A DNA stretch of 34,219 nucleotides from an uncultured bacterium (GTDB lineage Bacteria; Patescibacteriota; Minisyncoccia; Phycocordibacterales; CAIRYW01). The position numbers and the translations under genes were made by a program. Each line of letters begins with the position of its first letter. The stretch's first letter is position 1. The DNA lies in contig CAIRYW010000024.1 of NCBI GenBank assembly GCA_903882905.1, forward strand, positions 1 through 34,219. The letters run 5' to 3'. Shown one piece after another: positions 14,619 to 21,079 of the stretch. The notes beneath the pieces were generated by a model. That model had not been told where the DNA came from and did no database searches. It worked only from the letters and a program-made list of their open reading frames with translations.

Positions 14619-14715
14619 GTTTGGGGGGTTTTCAAATAATGCACCATCTGGTAATCTTAATGCGTATTTGGGAGTAGTTGGGGAATTGTGATTAATACTT
14701 CAATAATTCCTAAAT

Positions 14716-14759
14716 TAAGAGCACCAGCGTTCCGATCTCGCTGGTGCTCTTAGTTTTTT
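14716..14759 (+). terminator. Strong hairpin with a plus-strand T-run
   Basis: A perfect 14-bp stem TAAGAGCACCAGCG (14716-14729) with its complement (14739-14752), 9-nt loop, then GTTTTTT on the plus strand. Both flanking genes are on the minus strand, where the following run is poor in T. It therefore points away from the known transcripts, unless an unannotated plus-strand RNA ends here. Confidence 0.65.
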
Positions 14760-14779
14760 AAGACTCCACAATCAAATGA

Positions 14780-15892
14780 TTAAAAATTAATAGTCATTGG
14801 ACTTCCCAGACCCGTTACAAAATCATAGTGAGTTCGTGCGTCACAATAATATACACAGTCACCATTTGATCCGCTTTTGATGTCACGGAAATATTCAATA
14901 CTTCCTCCAGATAATTTATCTTTGTAAATATTTGAAAGGGTAACAGAAAGTCCTAAAGATTGAATACCTGCCCACTGCGGAGCACTAGCTGAAGTGCCAC
15001 CAACAACGTACCAATTTTTTGATGAAGATCCGCTTTTATAAATTGCAAAACCGGTCTTTGGATCAGCATCAAAAGAAACATCTGGTATGGCACGCATTCC
15101 GTAATTTTTTGGAATATTAATTTTTTTTTGATAATCAGGTTCTTTTTCAAAAACACTCACTCCGCCACCAGAGCCACTCCAAGCAGTTTCAGAGATAAAT
15201 GTCCCATCATTTTTTAAATTTATAGTTGTACCTCCAACTGATATAACATTTGGAGATGATGCTGGCCAGCTTGCTCCTGCACCATTATCTCCAGAAGATG
15301 CAAAATAACTTGCACCTGAGACACTTTTGAAATGAGAATCGAGATTTGTTTCATCAGAAAATTCTTGCCCTCCCCAACTCATAGATATTGCAACCACATC
15401 CTTGCGGGAGGATGCATAGTCAATCGCTTTTAATAGATTTGCGCCTGAAGGAGTTTTTGCTTCGATTAAAAGAATTTTTGCATTGGGCGCAATTGCATGC
15501 GCCCATTCAACATCTAGTGATGTTTCCATCGTCCAACCCGAATTTGATTTTGTATTTGAGTCTATTGTATGTTCCTCAAAACATCCATTATTTTTTGTAC
15601 AAAGCGGAAGATTAAATTCAGAACTAAATACGTTTAAATCATTTTCAATATTTGGGTCCCTATATGCACCAATAATCGCAATGGTTCCATGTCCACCACT
15701 TTTAGGAAGATTATAAACTTCTTTTACTTTTTGCGGTGTAAGTCCTTTTGGTGAGGGAAGAGAGCTTTTGTAAACATAAATAGGTGGGTGTGCTTTAAAA
15801 TTTGAAAAGCGATAACTTGCCAGAGTTCGGCCTGGTAAAAAAGTGAAAACAAAAATAATGATTAAAATTTTAAGTGAGGTTTCCGATCTCAT
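14780..15892 (-). CDS. Secreted sedolisin-type serine-carboxyl peptidase (S53)
   Basis: A 370-residue secreted protease. A signal peptide (~1-25) is followed after ~25 residues by the catalytic domain. The catalytic Glu and Asp lie in METSLDVEWA (E123, D127), the oxyanion Asp in SSGDNG (D202), and the nucleophile Ser in GGTSASAP (S301). The C-terminal block FRDIK...CVYYC...DFVTGLGSP matches the calcium site of the family. Sedolisins cleave peptides at acidic pH. The usual ~200-residue inhibitory prodomain is missing, so activation must differ. It probably feeds the cell with peptides or acts on host surface proteins; the target is unknown. Confidence 0.9.
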   Translation of the reverse strand: MRSETSLKILIIIFVFTFLPGRTLASYRFSNFKAHPPIYVYKSSLPSPKGLTPQKVKEVYNLPKSGGHGTIAIIGAYRDPNIENDLNVFSSEFNLPLCTKNNGCFEEHTIDSNTKSNSGWTMETSLDVEWAHAIAPNAKILLIEAKTPSGANLLKAIDYASSRKDVVAISMSWGGQEFSDETNLDSHFKSVSGASYFASSGDNGAGASWPASSPNVISVGGTTINLKNDGTFISETAWSGSGGGVSVFEKEPDYQKKINIPKNYGMRAIPDVSFDADPKTGFAIYKSGSSSKNWYVVGGTSASAPQWAGIQSLGLSVTLSNIYKDKLSGGSIEYFRDIKSGSNGDCVYYCDARTHYDFVTGLGSPMTINF

Positions 15893-15936
15893 TAACAGAA
15901 TTATATTACAAAATCTATTTTTATGTAAAGTTCAAA

Positions 15937-16023
15937 CGGAGAGAGGGAGATTCGAACTCCCGGACGATATTACTCGTCGGCGGTTTAGTAAACCGCTGGT
16001 TTAAACCACTCACCCATCTCTCC
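15937..16023 (-). tRNA. tRNA-Ser (anticodon ACT)
   Basis: An 87-nt class II tRNA: acceptor GGAGAGA/TCTCTCC, discriminator G, long variable arm GACGA/TCGTC, T-arm GGGAG-TTCGAAT-CTCCC. The anticodon stem GCGGT/ACCGC encloses loop TTACTAA, so the anticodon is ACT. CCA is not encoded. A34 in a serine tRNA is very unusual in bacteria; see findings. Confidence 0.85.
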
Positions 16024-16112
16024 ATATATTTCCAATATATACATGTTAACCGAAAATAGTCTATAAACAAATAGAAAATGTAAATATTTTATGGTACTGT
16101 TCTAAAACATTT

Positions 16113-16201
16113 GGAGACGTGTCAGAGCGGTCTAATGTACGACTTTGCTAAAGTCGCAGGGGCTTTAAAACCCCTCGAGGGTTCGAATCCCTCCGTCTCC
16201 G
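16113..16201 (+). tRNA. tRNA-Ser (anticodon GCT)
   Basis: An 89-nt class II tRNA: acceptor GGAGACG/CGTCTCC, discriminator G, anticodon stem CGACT/AGTCG with loop TTGCTAA, variable arm AGGGG/CCCCT, T-arm GAGGG-TTCGAAT-CCCTC. CCA is not encoded here, but a second partial 3' end followed by CCA lies 140 bp downstream. Confidence 0.95.
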
Positions 16202-16202
16202 T

Positions 16203-16344
16203 AAAAATTCGAAGAATTTTTTGTGGGATTCGAACAGTTTTTGCATTGAGCTTGTAGCAACAAGCGAAGCAAAAACGGCGTCCTTAATTTAAATTTGTGG
16301 CTGACAAATTTAAATTAAGGAAGAAATTCGCTCCGTCTCCGCCA
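16203..16344 (+). repeat. Hairpin array after tRNA-Ser bounded by a duplicated tRNA 3' end
   Basis: Three hairpins follow the tRNA: AAAAATTC/GAATTTTT (16203-16221, likely the tRNA terminator); GTTTTTGC...GCTTGT/ACAAGC...GCAAAAAC (16237-16276); and a perfect 17-bp stem CCTTAATTTAAATTTGT with its complement (16282-16320). Between the first two, GGGATTCGAAC (16225-16235) is an inverted copy of the tRNA T-arm. The segment ends with CTCCGTCTCCG-CCA (16331-16344), a direct repeat of the tRNA 3' end. No coding potential. Confidence 0.75.
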
Positions 16345-16350
16345 CCACTA

Positions 16351-16378
16351 TTTACTTTCTATAAAAATATGCTATAAA
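16351..16378 (+). promoter_or_regulatory. Promoter of small membrane gene, leaderless
   Basis: TTTACT (16351-16356), 16-bp spacer, TGC-TATAAA (-10 at 16373-16378). The ATG at 16387 lies 8 nt beyond. Same hexamers and spacing as the ftsH promoter. Confidence 0.65.
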
Positions 16379-16386
16379 TTGAATGT

Positions 16387-16623
16387 ATGAGTGAATTAAG
16401 CCTGTATGGTCTAATCGGTTCCTTCTTTTTTGTTATGGGTATGGTCATAATGATATTCTTCCGAGAGACTGTTATCCCGATTGAGCTAAAAAAGCCTTTC
16501 AGAATGAAGGGTTATATAGTTTGCTTCAAGGTCCATGTGACAGATCTTGCATACTTAGCATTTGCTGTCGCAATCGTCCTCGGGGGTTTGAATTTCGTTT
16601 ATGACATTATTCAAACTCATTGA
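16387..16623 (+). CDS. Small two-helix membrane protein, unknown
   Basis: A 78-residue protein with two hydrophobic helices (about 7-25 and 53-72) joined by a basic loop containing KKPFRMKG and a HVTD segment. No known family is recognised. Codon use is richer in G+C than in the long genes. It has its own promoter and stands alone between two tRNA genes. It ends at the TGA at 16621-16623. Confidence 0.6.
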   Translation: MSELSLYGLIGSFFFVMGMVIMIFFRETVIPIELKKPFRMKGYIVCFKVHVTDLAYLAFAVAIVLGGLNFVYDIIQTH

Positions 16624-16771
16624 TGAACCCTCTTCGGTCAAGCCTAGCTTTGATCGATTTTTTTTATATTAAACTCCAAAATTTTTTATTATATTGACTT
16701 TTACATAAAATGTGATAAAAATGTTGCCAGCGAGAAATCTCGGATTTCTCAAAAAAACAAAACTGAATAAA

Positions 16772-17038
16772 ATGAAAACCTATGTTAGCCCTTTAGAAAT
16801 ATCGATGCTGAATCTTGCGCTCCAGTTCGTCCGTCCGTTTGGATTCATCATCCTTACAGTGCCACAATATCTGCGCGCAAACAAAATCAATGTGTTGGCA
16901 GTTCTGGTTGCTGTCTTTGGAGTCTACGCCTTTTACAAGGCGTTGGAGCATGACAATCTCCGAAAGATGGACGAGCAGTTTCTCCAAAAAATACAACCTG
17001 TTCAAGTCGTCATCGCTAAAGAGCATTTCAGTTTCTAA
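16772..17038 (+). CDS. Small single-helix membrane protein, unknown
   Basis: An 88-residue protein with an amphipathic N-terminus, a hydrophobic helix (roughly INVLAVLVAVFGVYAFY) and a charged C-terminal tail. I do not recognise it. The frame is open from a GTG at 16712, but that GTG lies inside the promoter-like region (TTGACT at 16694-16699), so the ATG at 16772 is preferred. The minus-strand frame over the same bases has no membrane or domain signal. Its codon use resembles that of the small gene before it. Confidence 0.5.
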   Translation: MKTYVSPLEISMLNLALQFVRPFGFIILTVPQYLRANKINVLAVLVAVFGVYAFYKALEHDNLRKMDEQFLQKIQPVQVVIAKEHFSF

Positions 17039-17124
17039 TTCTGTTTGCTCTATTTTTTTTTGTCTAAAACTTCCATTTTACAAGTTTTTTTGATAATCTA
17101 TGGTCCTGTTCATATTATGTATAT

Positions 17125-17197
17125 GCGCGCATAGCTCAGCTGGTAGAGCATTCGACTGATACTCGAAAGGTCCTAGGTTCGAACCCTAGTGCGCGCA
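17125..17197 (+). tRNA. tRNA-Ile (anticodon GAT)
   Basis: A 73-nt cloverleaf: acceptor GCGCGCA/TGCGCGC, discriminator A, D-arm GCTC...GAGC, anticodon stem TTCGA/TCGAA with loop CTGATAC, T-arm CTAGG-TTCGAAC-CCTAG. CCA is not encoded (CAA follows). The 3' end is embedded in a hairpin, GCACAACC/GGTTGTGC (17195-17221). Confidence 0.95.
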
Positions 17198-17324
17198 CAA
17201 CCGACGTTAGGTAGGTTGTGCGAGCCGGAGCGCGACTGGCGCGAGGCGGGGTCGCAGAATTTTCTAGCAAGAAAATATCTGTGACCACAAAAAATCTCGT
17301 AAGGGATTTTGTTTTGTGCGCGCA
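17198..17324 (+). repeat. Dispersed hairpin element copy C between tRNA-Ile and a duplicate of its 3' end
   Basis: The core (17223-17286) has GCGC-GACTG-GCGC, linker GAGGCGGGG, then GGTCGCAGA-ATTTTCT-AGCA-AGAAAAT-A-TCTGTGACC. A second hairpin around AATCTCGTAAGGGATT follows. The segment ends with GTGCGCGCA (17316-17324), an exact copy of the tRNA 3' end (17189-17197). Confidence 0.75.
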
Positions 17325-17480
17325 AGCACTTGCCGGGTGGCAAGTGCGTCTAGGGTTGAATTGCGAACACTTGAAGCAATTTAAAAACGGAGGCAGACGT
17401 GCCGAGTTGGGGTCGCAGGATTTTTTAGTAAAAAAATACCTGTGACCGAATGGTGTACCGATCCTGTAAGGATCGAAATC
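17325..17480 (+). repeat. Hairpin array with element copy D and tRNA-like fragments
   Basis: It opens with a perfect stem GCACTTGCC/GGCAAGTGC (loop GGGT). CTAGGGTT and CGAAC (17350-17368, split by GAATTG) form an inverted copy of the tRNA-Ile T-arm. Copy D (17388-17447) has GGCA-GACG-TGCC, GAGTTGGGG, then GGTCGCAGG-ATTTTTT-AGTA-AAAAAAT-A-CCTGTGACC. The hairpin CGATCCT-GTA-AGGATCG (17459-17475) and a degenerate T-arm-like GATCGAAATCCC follow. Nothing here codes. Confidence 0.7.
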
Positions 17481-17541
17481 CCTAGTTCTCCTTCCTCCTA
17501 ATCTATTGTATTATTTACTTATAATCATTAATTAATAAATT

Positions 17542-17943
17542 ATGTTAGACGAACAAAAATTACATGGACAAATAGTGAATGAACCAGAAAGTGAATTTAC
17601 TAAAGAAGATCTTGAAAGATTTAAAGAAAGTGACGCTAGAGCTGTGTTAAAACGAGTATTGTACTCAAAAGATGGTGTAAAATTTTTAACTGCATTTGCA
17701 GAGTGTGAAGATTCAGTAAGAAATGAAAATAAGGCTATTCTTTATGGATTCTTAAGAAGTGCTTTTGCAGATTCCCTCAAATGGCCAAAGCACAACAATT
17801 TGAGATATCTTGATGAAAATGAAGTAGAAGATTTTTTCCCAGATGATTTTATAGCAAAACTTATTATCGAACATATTGATAGACTAGGTTTTAGTGCACC
17901 AGAAGGATCTGATAAGTTAAAAGAATTTTTAGCTAATCAATAA
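17542..17943 (+). CDS. Acidic soluble protein of unknown function
   Basis: A 133-residue acidic protein, predicted mostly helical, with two Cys-free ends and one Cys in the middle. Motifs such as KEDLERFKESDARAVLKRVLYSKDG do not point to a family I know. A TATAAT lies at 17520-17525, giving a leader of about 10 nt. It is the first gene of the long rightward block and is followed after ~55 bp by the cytidylyltransferase-like gene. Confidence 0.6.
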   Translation: MLDEQKLHGQIVNEPESEFTKEDLERFKESDARAVLKRVLYSKDGVKFLTAFAECEDSVRNENKAILYGFLRSAFADSLKWPKHNNLRYLDENEVEDFFPDDFIAKLIIEHIDRLGFSAPEGSDKLKEFLANQ

Positions 17944-18000
17944 GATCTTTCCCTTTAAACTTATTTAATCTTTTGCCCAAAAAAACCAAAAAAAAAATCA

Positions 18001-18417
18001 ATAGTTGTTGCCGTCAGTGGGGGATTTGATCCACTTCATATTGGGCACGTCAGAATGTTTGAAGAAGCAAAAAAACTCGGAGATAAGTTAGTTGTAATAA
18101 TTAACTGCGATGATTGGTTAACAAGAAAAAAGGGTTTTACATTTATGCCAGAGCAGGAAAGGGCCGAAATTATTCAAGCTCTGAAACCAGTTGATGAGGT
18201 TTATATACATCACAGCAAAGACCATCATGTCAGTGGTGCCCTAAAAAAAATTAAACCAAATATTTTTGCAAATGGAGGAGACCGAAAAACCACTGAGGAC
18301 ATTCCTGAGGCAAAAATTTGTAAAGATCTAGGTATTGAAATGGTTTTTAATGTAGGGCATGGCGGAAAAGTTCAGTCTAGTTCTTGGTTGACAGCAAAAG
18401 TTCCTCATAAAAAATAG
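18001..18417 (+). CDS. Cytidylyltransferase-like nucleotidyltransferase with missing or hidden start codon
   Basis: About 139 residues of the HxGH nucleotidylyltransferase fold (TagD/RfaE2-like): VSGGFDPLHIGHVRMFEEAKKLGD carries the catalytic HIGH, and FANGGDR and SSSWL are the C-terminal substrate-side blocks. Such enzymes transfer CMP or AMP to a phosphorylated sugar or polyol. The HIGH motif lies upstream of the first ATG (18055), and the frame is open back to a stop at 17956-17958 with no ATG, GTG or TTG. A TTG at 17973 is one frame away, separated by a run of ten A (17988-17997); one A fewer would join them. The 5' end is therefore uncertain. Confidence 0.75.
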   Translation: MVVAVSGGFDPLHIGHVRMFEEAKKLGDKLVVIINCDDWLTRKKGFTFMPEQERAEIIQALKPVDEVYIHHSKDHHVSGALKKIKPNIFANGGDRKTTEDIPEAKICKDLGIEMVFNVGHGGKVQSSSWLTAKVPHKK

Positions 18418-18419
18418 AT

Positions 18420-18953
18420 ATGAATATAAAATGGAACGAAGTCACCTGGTATACAAGAGTTTGTTCCTATATTTTGCTTTTCGTTATTTTTTTCCTAGGC
18501 TTTTATATTGGAGGACGTTATCAAGATTTACAGCAAATTATAAATACGACAAAAAATACTACAGCCCAGAAAGAGATTCATAGAATCTATACTAATAAAG
18601 ATTTGGGTTTTCAAATTACTTTTCCTTTAAATTGGAGTAAAGTAAAAATTCAAGCAGACAAAAAAAATAATAGCGTAGATTTTTCTATGATGCATAGTTT
18701 AGGTGCATATGTAAAAGTTTTTTCTATAAATCGTTTTACACAAGATGAATGGAAAAATGCTCAAAATAGTTTTAATCCAACAATAAAAATTACAGATTCT
18801 GGCGATTATGTTTTTGCTTATGTTTTAGGGAAAGACGATGAGGGTTTTGTAGGATTTCCTGATATTGTTTATGGAGCGATCTATCAAGGTCCGTATTATG
18901 ATGTTCAAACAAATATCATTCCAACATTTAATTTAATTCAGAATCCATCTTAA
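18420..18953 (+). CDS. Membrane-anchored protein of unknown function
   Basis: A 177-residue protein with an N-terminal hydrophobic anchor (~13-32) and an extracytoplasmic domain. The stretch YTNKDLGFQITFPLNWSKV is of the kind that opens many small lipoprotein-like or PsbP-like beta domains, but this is a loose likeness. It starts 2 bp after the previous stop and 4 bp before rsmI, so it is within an operon. No catalytic motif is seen. Confidence 0.6.
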   Translation: MNIKWNEVTWYTRVCSYILLFVIFFLGFYIGGRYQDLQQIINTTKNTTAQKEIHRIYTNKDLGFQITFPLNWSKVKIQADKKNNSVDFSMMHSLGAYVKVFSINRFTQDEWKNAQNSFNPTIKITDSGDYVFAYVLGKDDEGFVGFPDIVYGAIYQGPYYDVQTNIIPTFNLIQNPS

Positions 18954-18957
18954 TAAA

Positions 18958-19626
18958 ATGAATCTATACATAATTGCAACACCAATAGGAAATCTTGAAG
19001 ACATAACTCTTCGCGCACTTCGAATTTTAAAAGAAGTGGATATTATTTTTTGTGAGGATACGAGAACCACAAAAAATTTATTGAAACATTATGGTATTAC
19101 GACTCCAACTGATAGTTTTTATGCGCAAAGCAAATTATCAAAAATAGATAAAATTATAAATCTTTTAAGAGAAGGAAAAAATTTAGCATTAGTATCGGAC
19201 GCTGGTACTCCGGCTATTTCAGACCCCGGAAGCATTTTAGTCTCAAAAATTCGGCAAGATTTACCTGAAGCAAAAATTATTCCAATTCCAGGCGCGAGTT
19301 CTTTGACTGCTACTTTTTCTGCAAGTGGAGTGCTTGGCGGAGAATTTACATTTTTGGGGTTTCTACCTCACAAAAAAGGTAGAGAGACTTTATTTAAAGA
19401 AATTGCTGAATCCAAAAGACCTTACATTTTTTTTGAATCACCACATAGAATTGAAAAAGCATTAGAATCACTTAAAAAATTCGCTCCAGATAAAAAACTT
19501 GTCATTGGGAGGGAATTGACCAAAATATACGAAGAATTTTTACTTGGAACTCCAGAGGAAGTCCAAAAAATCTTTAAAGATAATTCCGAAAAAATCCGCG
19601 GTGAGTTCGTGGTGATTGTATATTAA
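18958..19626 (+). CDS. rsmI: 16S rRNA (cytidine-1402-2'-O)-methyltransferase RsmI
   Basis: A 222-residue SAM-dependent enzyme that 2'-O-methylates C1402 in the decoding centre of 16S rRNA. ATPIGNLEDITLRA near the N-terminus, CEDTRTTKNLLKHYGI, LVSDAGTPAISDPG, and PIPGASSLTATFSASG are the SPOUT/tetrapyrrole-methylase-type family blocks, and RPYIFFESPHRIEKAL is typical of RsmI. It is shorter than the ~286-residue E. coli enzyme because the C-terminal extension is missing, a state common in reduced genomes. It overlaps no gene and ends the operon begun upstream. Confidence 0.93.
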   Translation: MNLYIIATPIGNLEDITLRALRILKEVDIIFCEDTRTTKNLLKHYGITTPTDSFYAQSKLSKIDKIINLLREGKNLALVSDAGTPAISDPGSILVSKIRQDLPEAKIIPIPGASSLTATFSASGVLGGEFTFLGFLPHKKGRETLFKEIAESKRPYIFFESPHRIEKALESLKKFAPDKKLVIGRELTKIYEEFLLGTPEEVQKIFKDNSEKIRGEFVVIVY

Positions 19627-19670
19627 TTTTAATTTGGTAGTGAGGCTTAGCCTCAATACAAGTAACTTTA

Positions 19671-19679
19671 TGATATAAT
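19671..19679 (+). promoter_or_regulatory. Extended -10 promoter, leaderless
   Basis: TGA-TATAAT, with the -10 at 19674-19679, ends 7 nt before the ATG at 19687. No -35 is visible. Predicted transcription starts at the ATG. Confidence 0.65.
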
Positions 19680-19686
19680 TTCCCCT

Positions 19687-19935
19687 ATGAAAAAAGACCG
19701 AATATATCTTATTTTAGGGATTTTAGTTCTAATTTTACCAGTAACAGGTTTTTCTAGAGATTTAAAAAATTTACTTATTTACGTTTGCGGGATTTTAATT
19801 TTCTTTCTTTCTCTTGCTTCAATTTACCTTAATTCAAAATATAACAAAAAAACAAAAAGTGATATTTTTGTTGAAAGCAAGCCGTCAGAGGAAATTTTAG
19901 AAAAAGAGGAAACAGATAATCAGAGTTTTAGCTAA
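19687..19935 (+). CDS. Small two-helix membrane protein, unknown
   Basis: An 82-residue protein with two hydrophobic helices (about 5-22 and 28-48) and an acidic C-terminal tail (SKPSEEILEKEET). No family recognised. Its stop codon lies directly before the ATG of the next gene, so the two are co-transcribed from the extended -10 promoter at 19671. It may assist the larger secreted protein that follows, but the sequence shows no direct link. Confidence 0.65.
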   Translation: MKKDRIYLILGILVLILPVTGFSRDLKNLLIYVCGILIFFLSLASIYLNSKYNKKTKSDIFVESKPSEEILEKEETDNQSFS

Positions 19936-21039
19936 ATGAAGAAGGTACATATATACATTCTTTTGGCAGTCGTTGCCGTAATTGTTCTAGTTATTTTTTT
20001 TGTACCTAATTTAGTTTTTACTGAAACAACTCCAACAATTGCGACAACAACAAGTATAAAGGAAATAGCAGTAGTTCCTGTCCCAACTTTAGATAAAGTC
20101 TTATACGACCAAAAAATGTTGGCTTTAGCAAACATTACAGTTGCGACAAGTACAGCAACCACGACTAAAAAAAATATCGCTTCCACAACTTCTACTACAA
20201 CAAAAATAGTAAAAAATCTTTGGCCTGTAAAAACTGTTTATCCAAATGCAGGGGCTCTTTTGCCATTCAATCGAATTGTTGCTTACTACGGAAACTTTTA
20301 TTCAACTAAGATGGGTGTACTTGGAGAATATCCCCCAAAGCAGATGCTTCAGATGCTTTTGGATGAAGTTAATAAGTGGAAATTGGCCGATCCAACTACT
20401 CCTGTAATTCCAGCTATTGATTATATAGCGGTCTCTGCACAAGGGTCAGCGGGTTTTGATAACATGTATAGATCTAGAATGCCAAAAGATCAAATTGAAA
20501 AAGCTATCGATTTAGCAAAACAGGTTAATGGAATAGTTTTTCTTGATATTCAAGTCGGAAAAAGTAGTGTTCAAGCAGAGGTCCCATTGCTAAAAGATTA
20601 TTTAGCTTTACCTAATGTTCATCTTGCTTTGGATCCAGAATTTTCTATGAGTACTTCTGGCAAAAAACCTGGCACGATAATTGGAACAATGGATGCATCG
20701 GATATAAATTTTGCGGCAGATTTTTTAGCAAAAATTGTTCGTGATAATAATTTGCCACCAAAAATTTTAGTAGTTCACAGATTTACTGGACACATGGTTA
20801 CAAATTCTCAAAATATTACACCACTACCTGAAGTACAAATTGTTATGGATATGGATGGATGGGGAGGCAAACCAAATAAGACCAAAGCCTACAAAGATGT
20901 TATTTATAGTGAGCCGGTTCAATTTACTGGCCTGAAACTTTTCTACAAAAACGATCTTCTTTCGCCAAGTACAGGAATGCTCAGTACTTCACAAGTATTA
21001 AATCTCAAACCAATTCCAAGTTATATTCAGTATCAGTAA
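19936..21039 (+). CDS. Secreted or membrane-anchored protein, putative TIM-barrel
   Basis: A 367-residue protein with an N-terminal hydrophobic anchor (~6-25), then a Thr/Ser/Ala/Lys-rich linker (TSTATTTKK-type, ~35-85) and a ~270-residue globular domain. The domain has alternating strand-helix segments such as IVAYYGN, GIVFLDIQVG, VHLALDPEF and ILVVHRFTGH, with acidic residues at strand ends, which suggests a glycosidase-like TIM barrel. The family is not identified and no catalytic pair can be named. It may act on cell-wall or host glycans. Same operon as the 82-residue protein. Confidence 0.6.
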   Translation: MKKVHIYILLAVVAVIVLVIFFVPNLVFTETTPTIATTTSIKEIAVVPVPTLDKVLYDQKMLALANITVATSTATTTKKNIASTTSTTTKIVKNLWPVKTVYPNAGALLPFNRIVAYYGNFYSTKMGVLGEYPPKQMLQMLLDEVNKWKLADPTTPVIPAIDYIAVSAQGSAGFDNMYRSRMPKDQIEKAIDLAKQVNGIVFLDIQVGKSSVQAEVPLLKDYLALPNVHLALDPEFSMSTSGKKPGTIIGTMDASDINFAADFLAKIVRDNNLPPKILVVHRFTGHMVTNSQNITPLPEVQIVMDMDGWGGKPNKTKAYKDVIYSEPVQFTGLKLFYKNDLLSPSTGMLSTSQVLNLKPIPSYIQYQ

Positions 21040-21063
21040 TTTAAGTTTATGATTAGTTAGTTG

Positions 21064-21072
21064 TGTTATAAT
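21064..21072 (+). promoter_or_regulatory. Extended -10 promoter, leaderless
   Basis: TGT-TATAAT, with the -10 at 21067-21072, ends 7 nt before the ATG at 21080. Same layout as at 19671. Confidence 0.65.
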
Positions 21073-21079
21073 TTAATTA

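Noticed and set aside
14602-14691. 29-codon plus-strand frame as a gene
   Set aside because: No convincing plus-strand promoter or ribosome site; kept only as a note with the hairpin.
16793-17026. Minus-strand open frame opposite the small membrane gene
   Set aside because: The plus-strand frame encodes a hydrophobic helix and sits in the local transcription direction; the minus frame has no recognisable feature.
17388-17508. Possible tRNA-Tyr(GTA)-like or tRNA-Ser-like gene (GGAGGCAGACGTGCCGAG ... CGATCCTGTAAGGATCG ... TTCCTCC)
   Set aside because: The 5' part aligns with the hairpin element family, the acceptor ends do not pair fully, and no proper T-arm exists; at best it is a decayed tRNA fragment.
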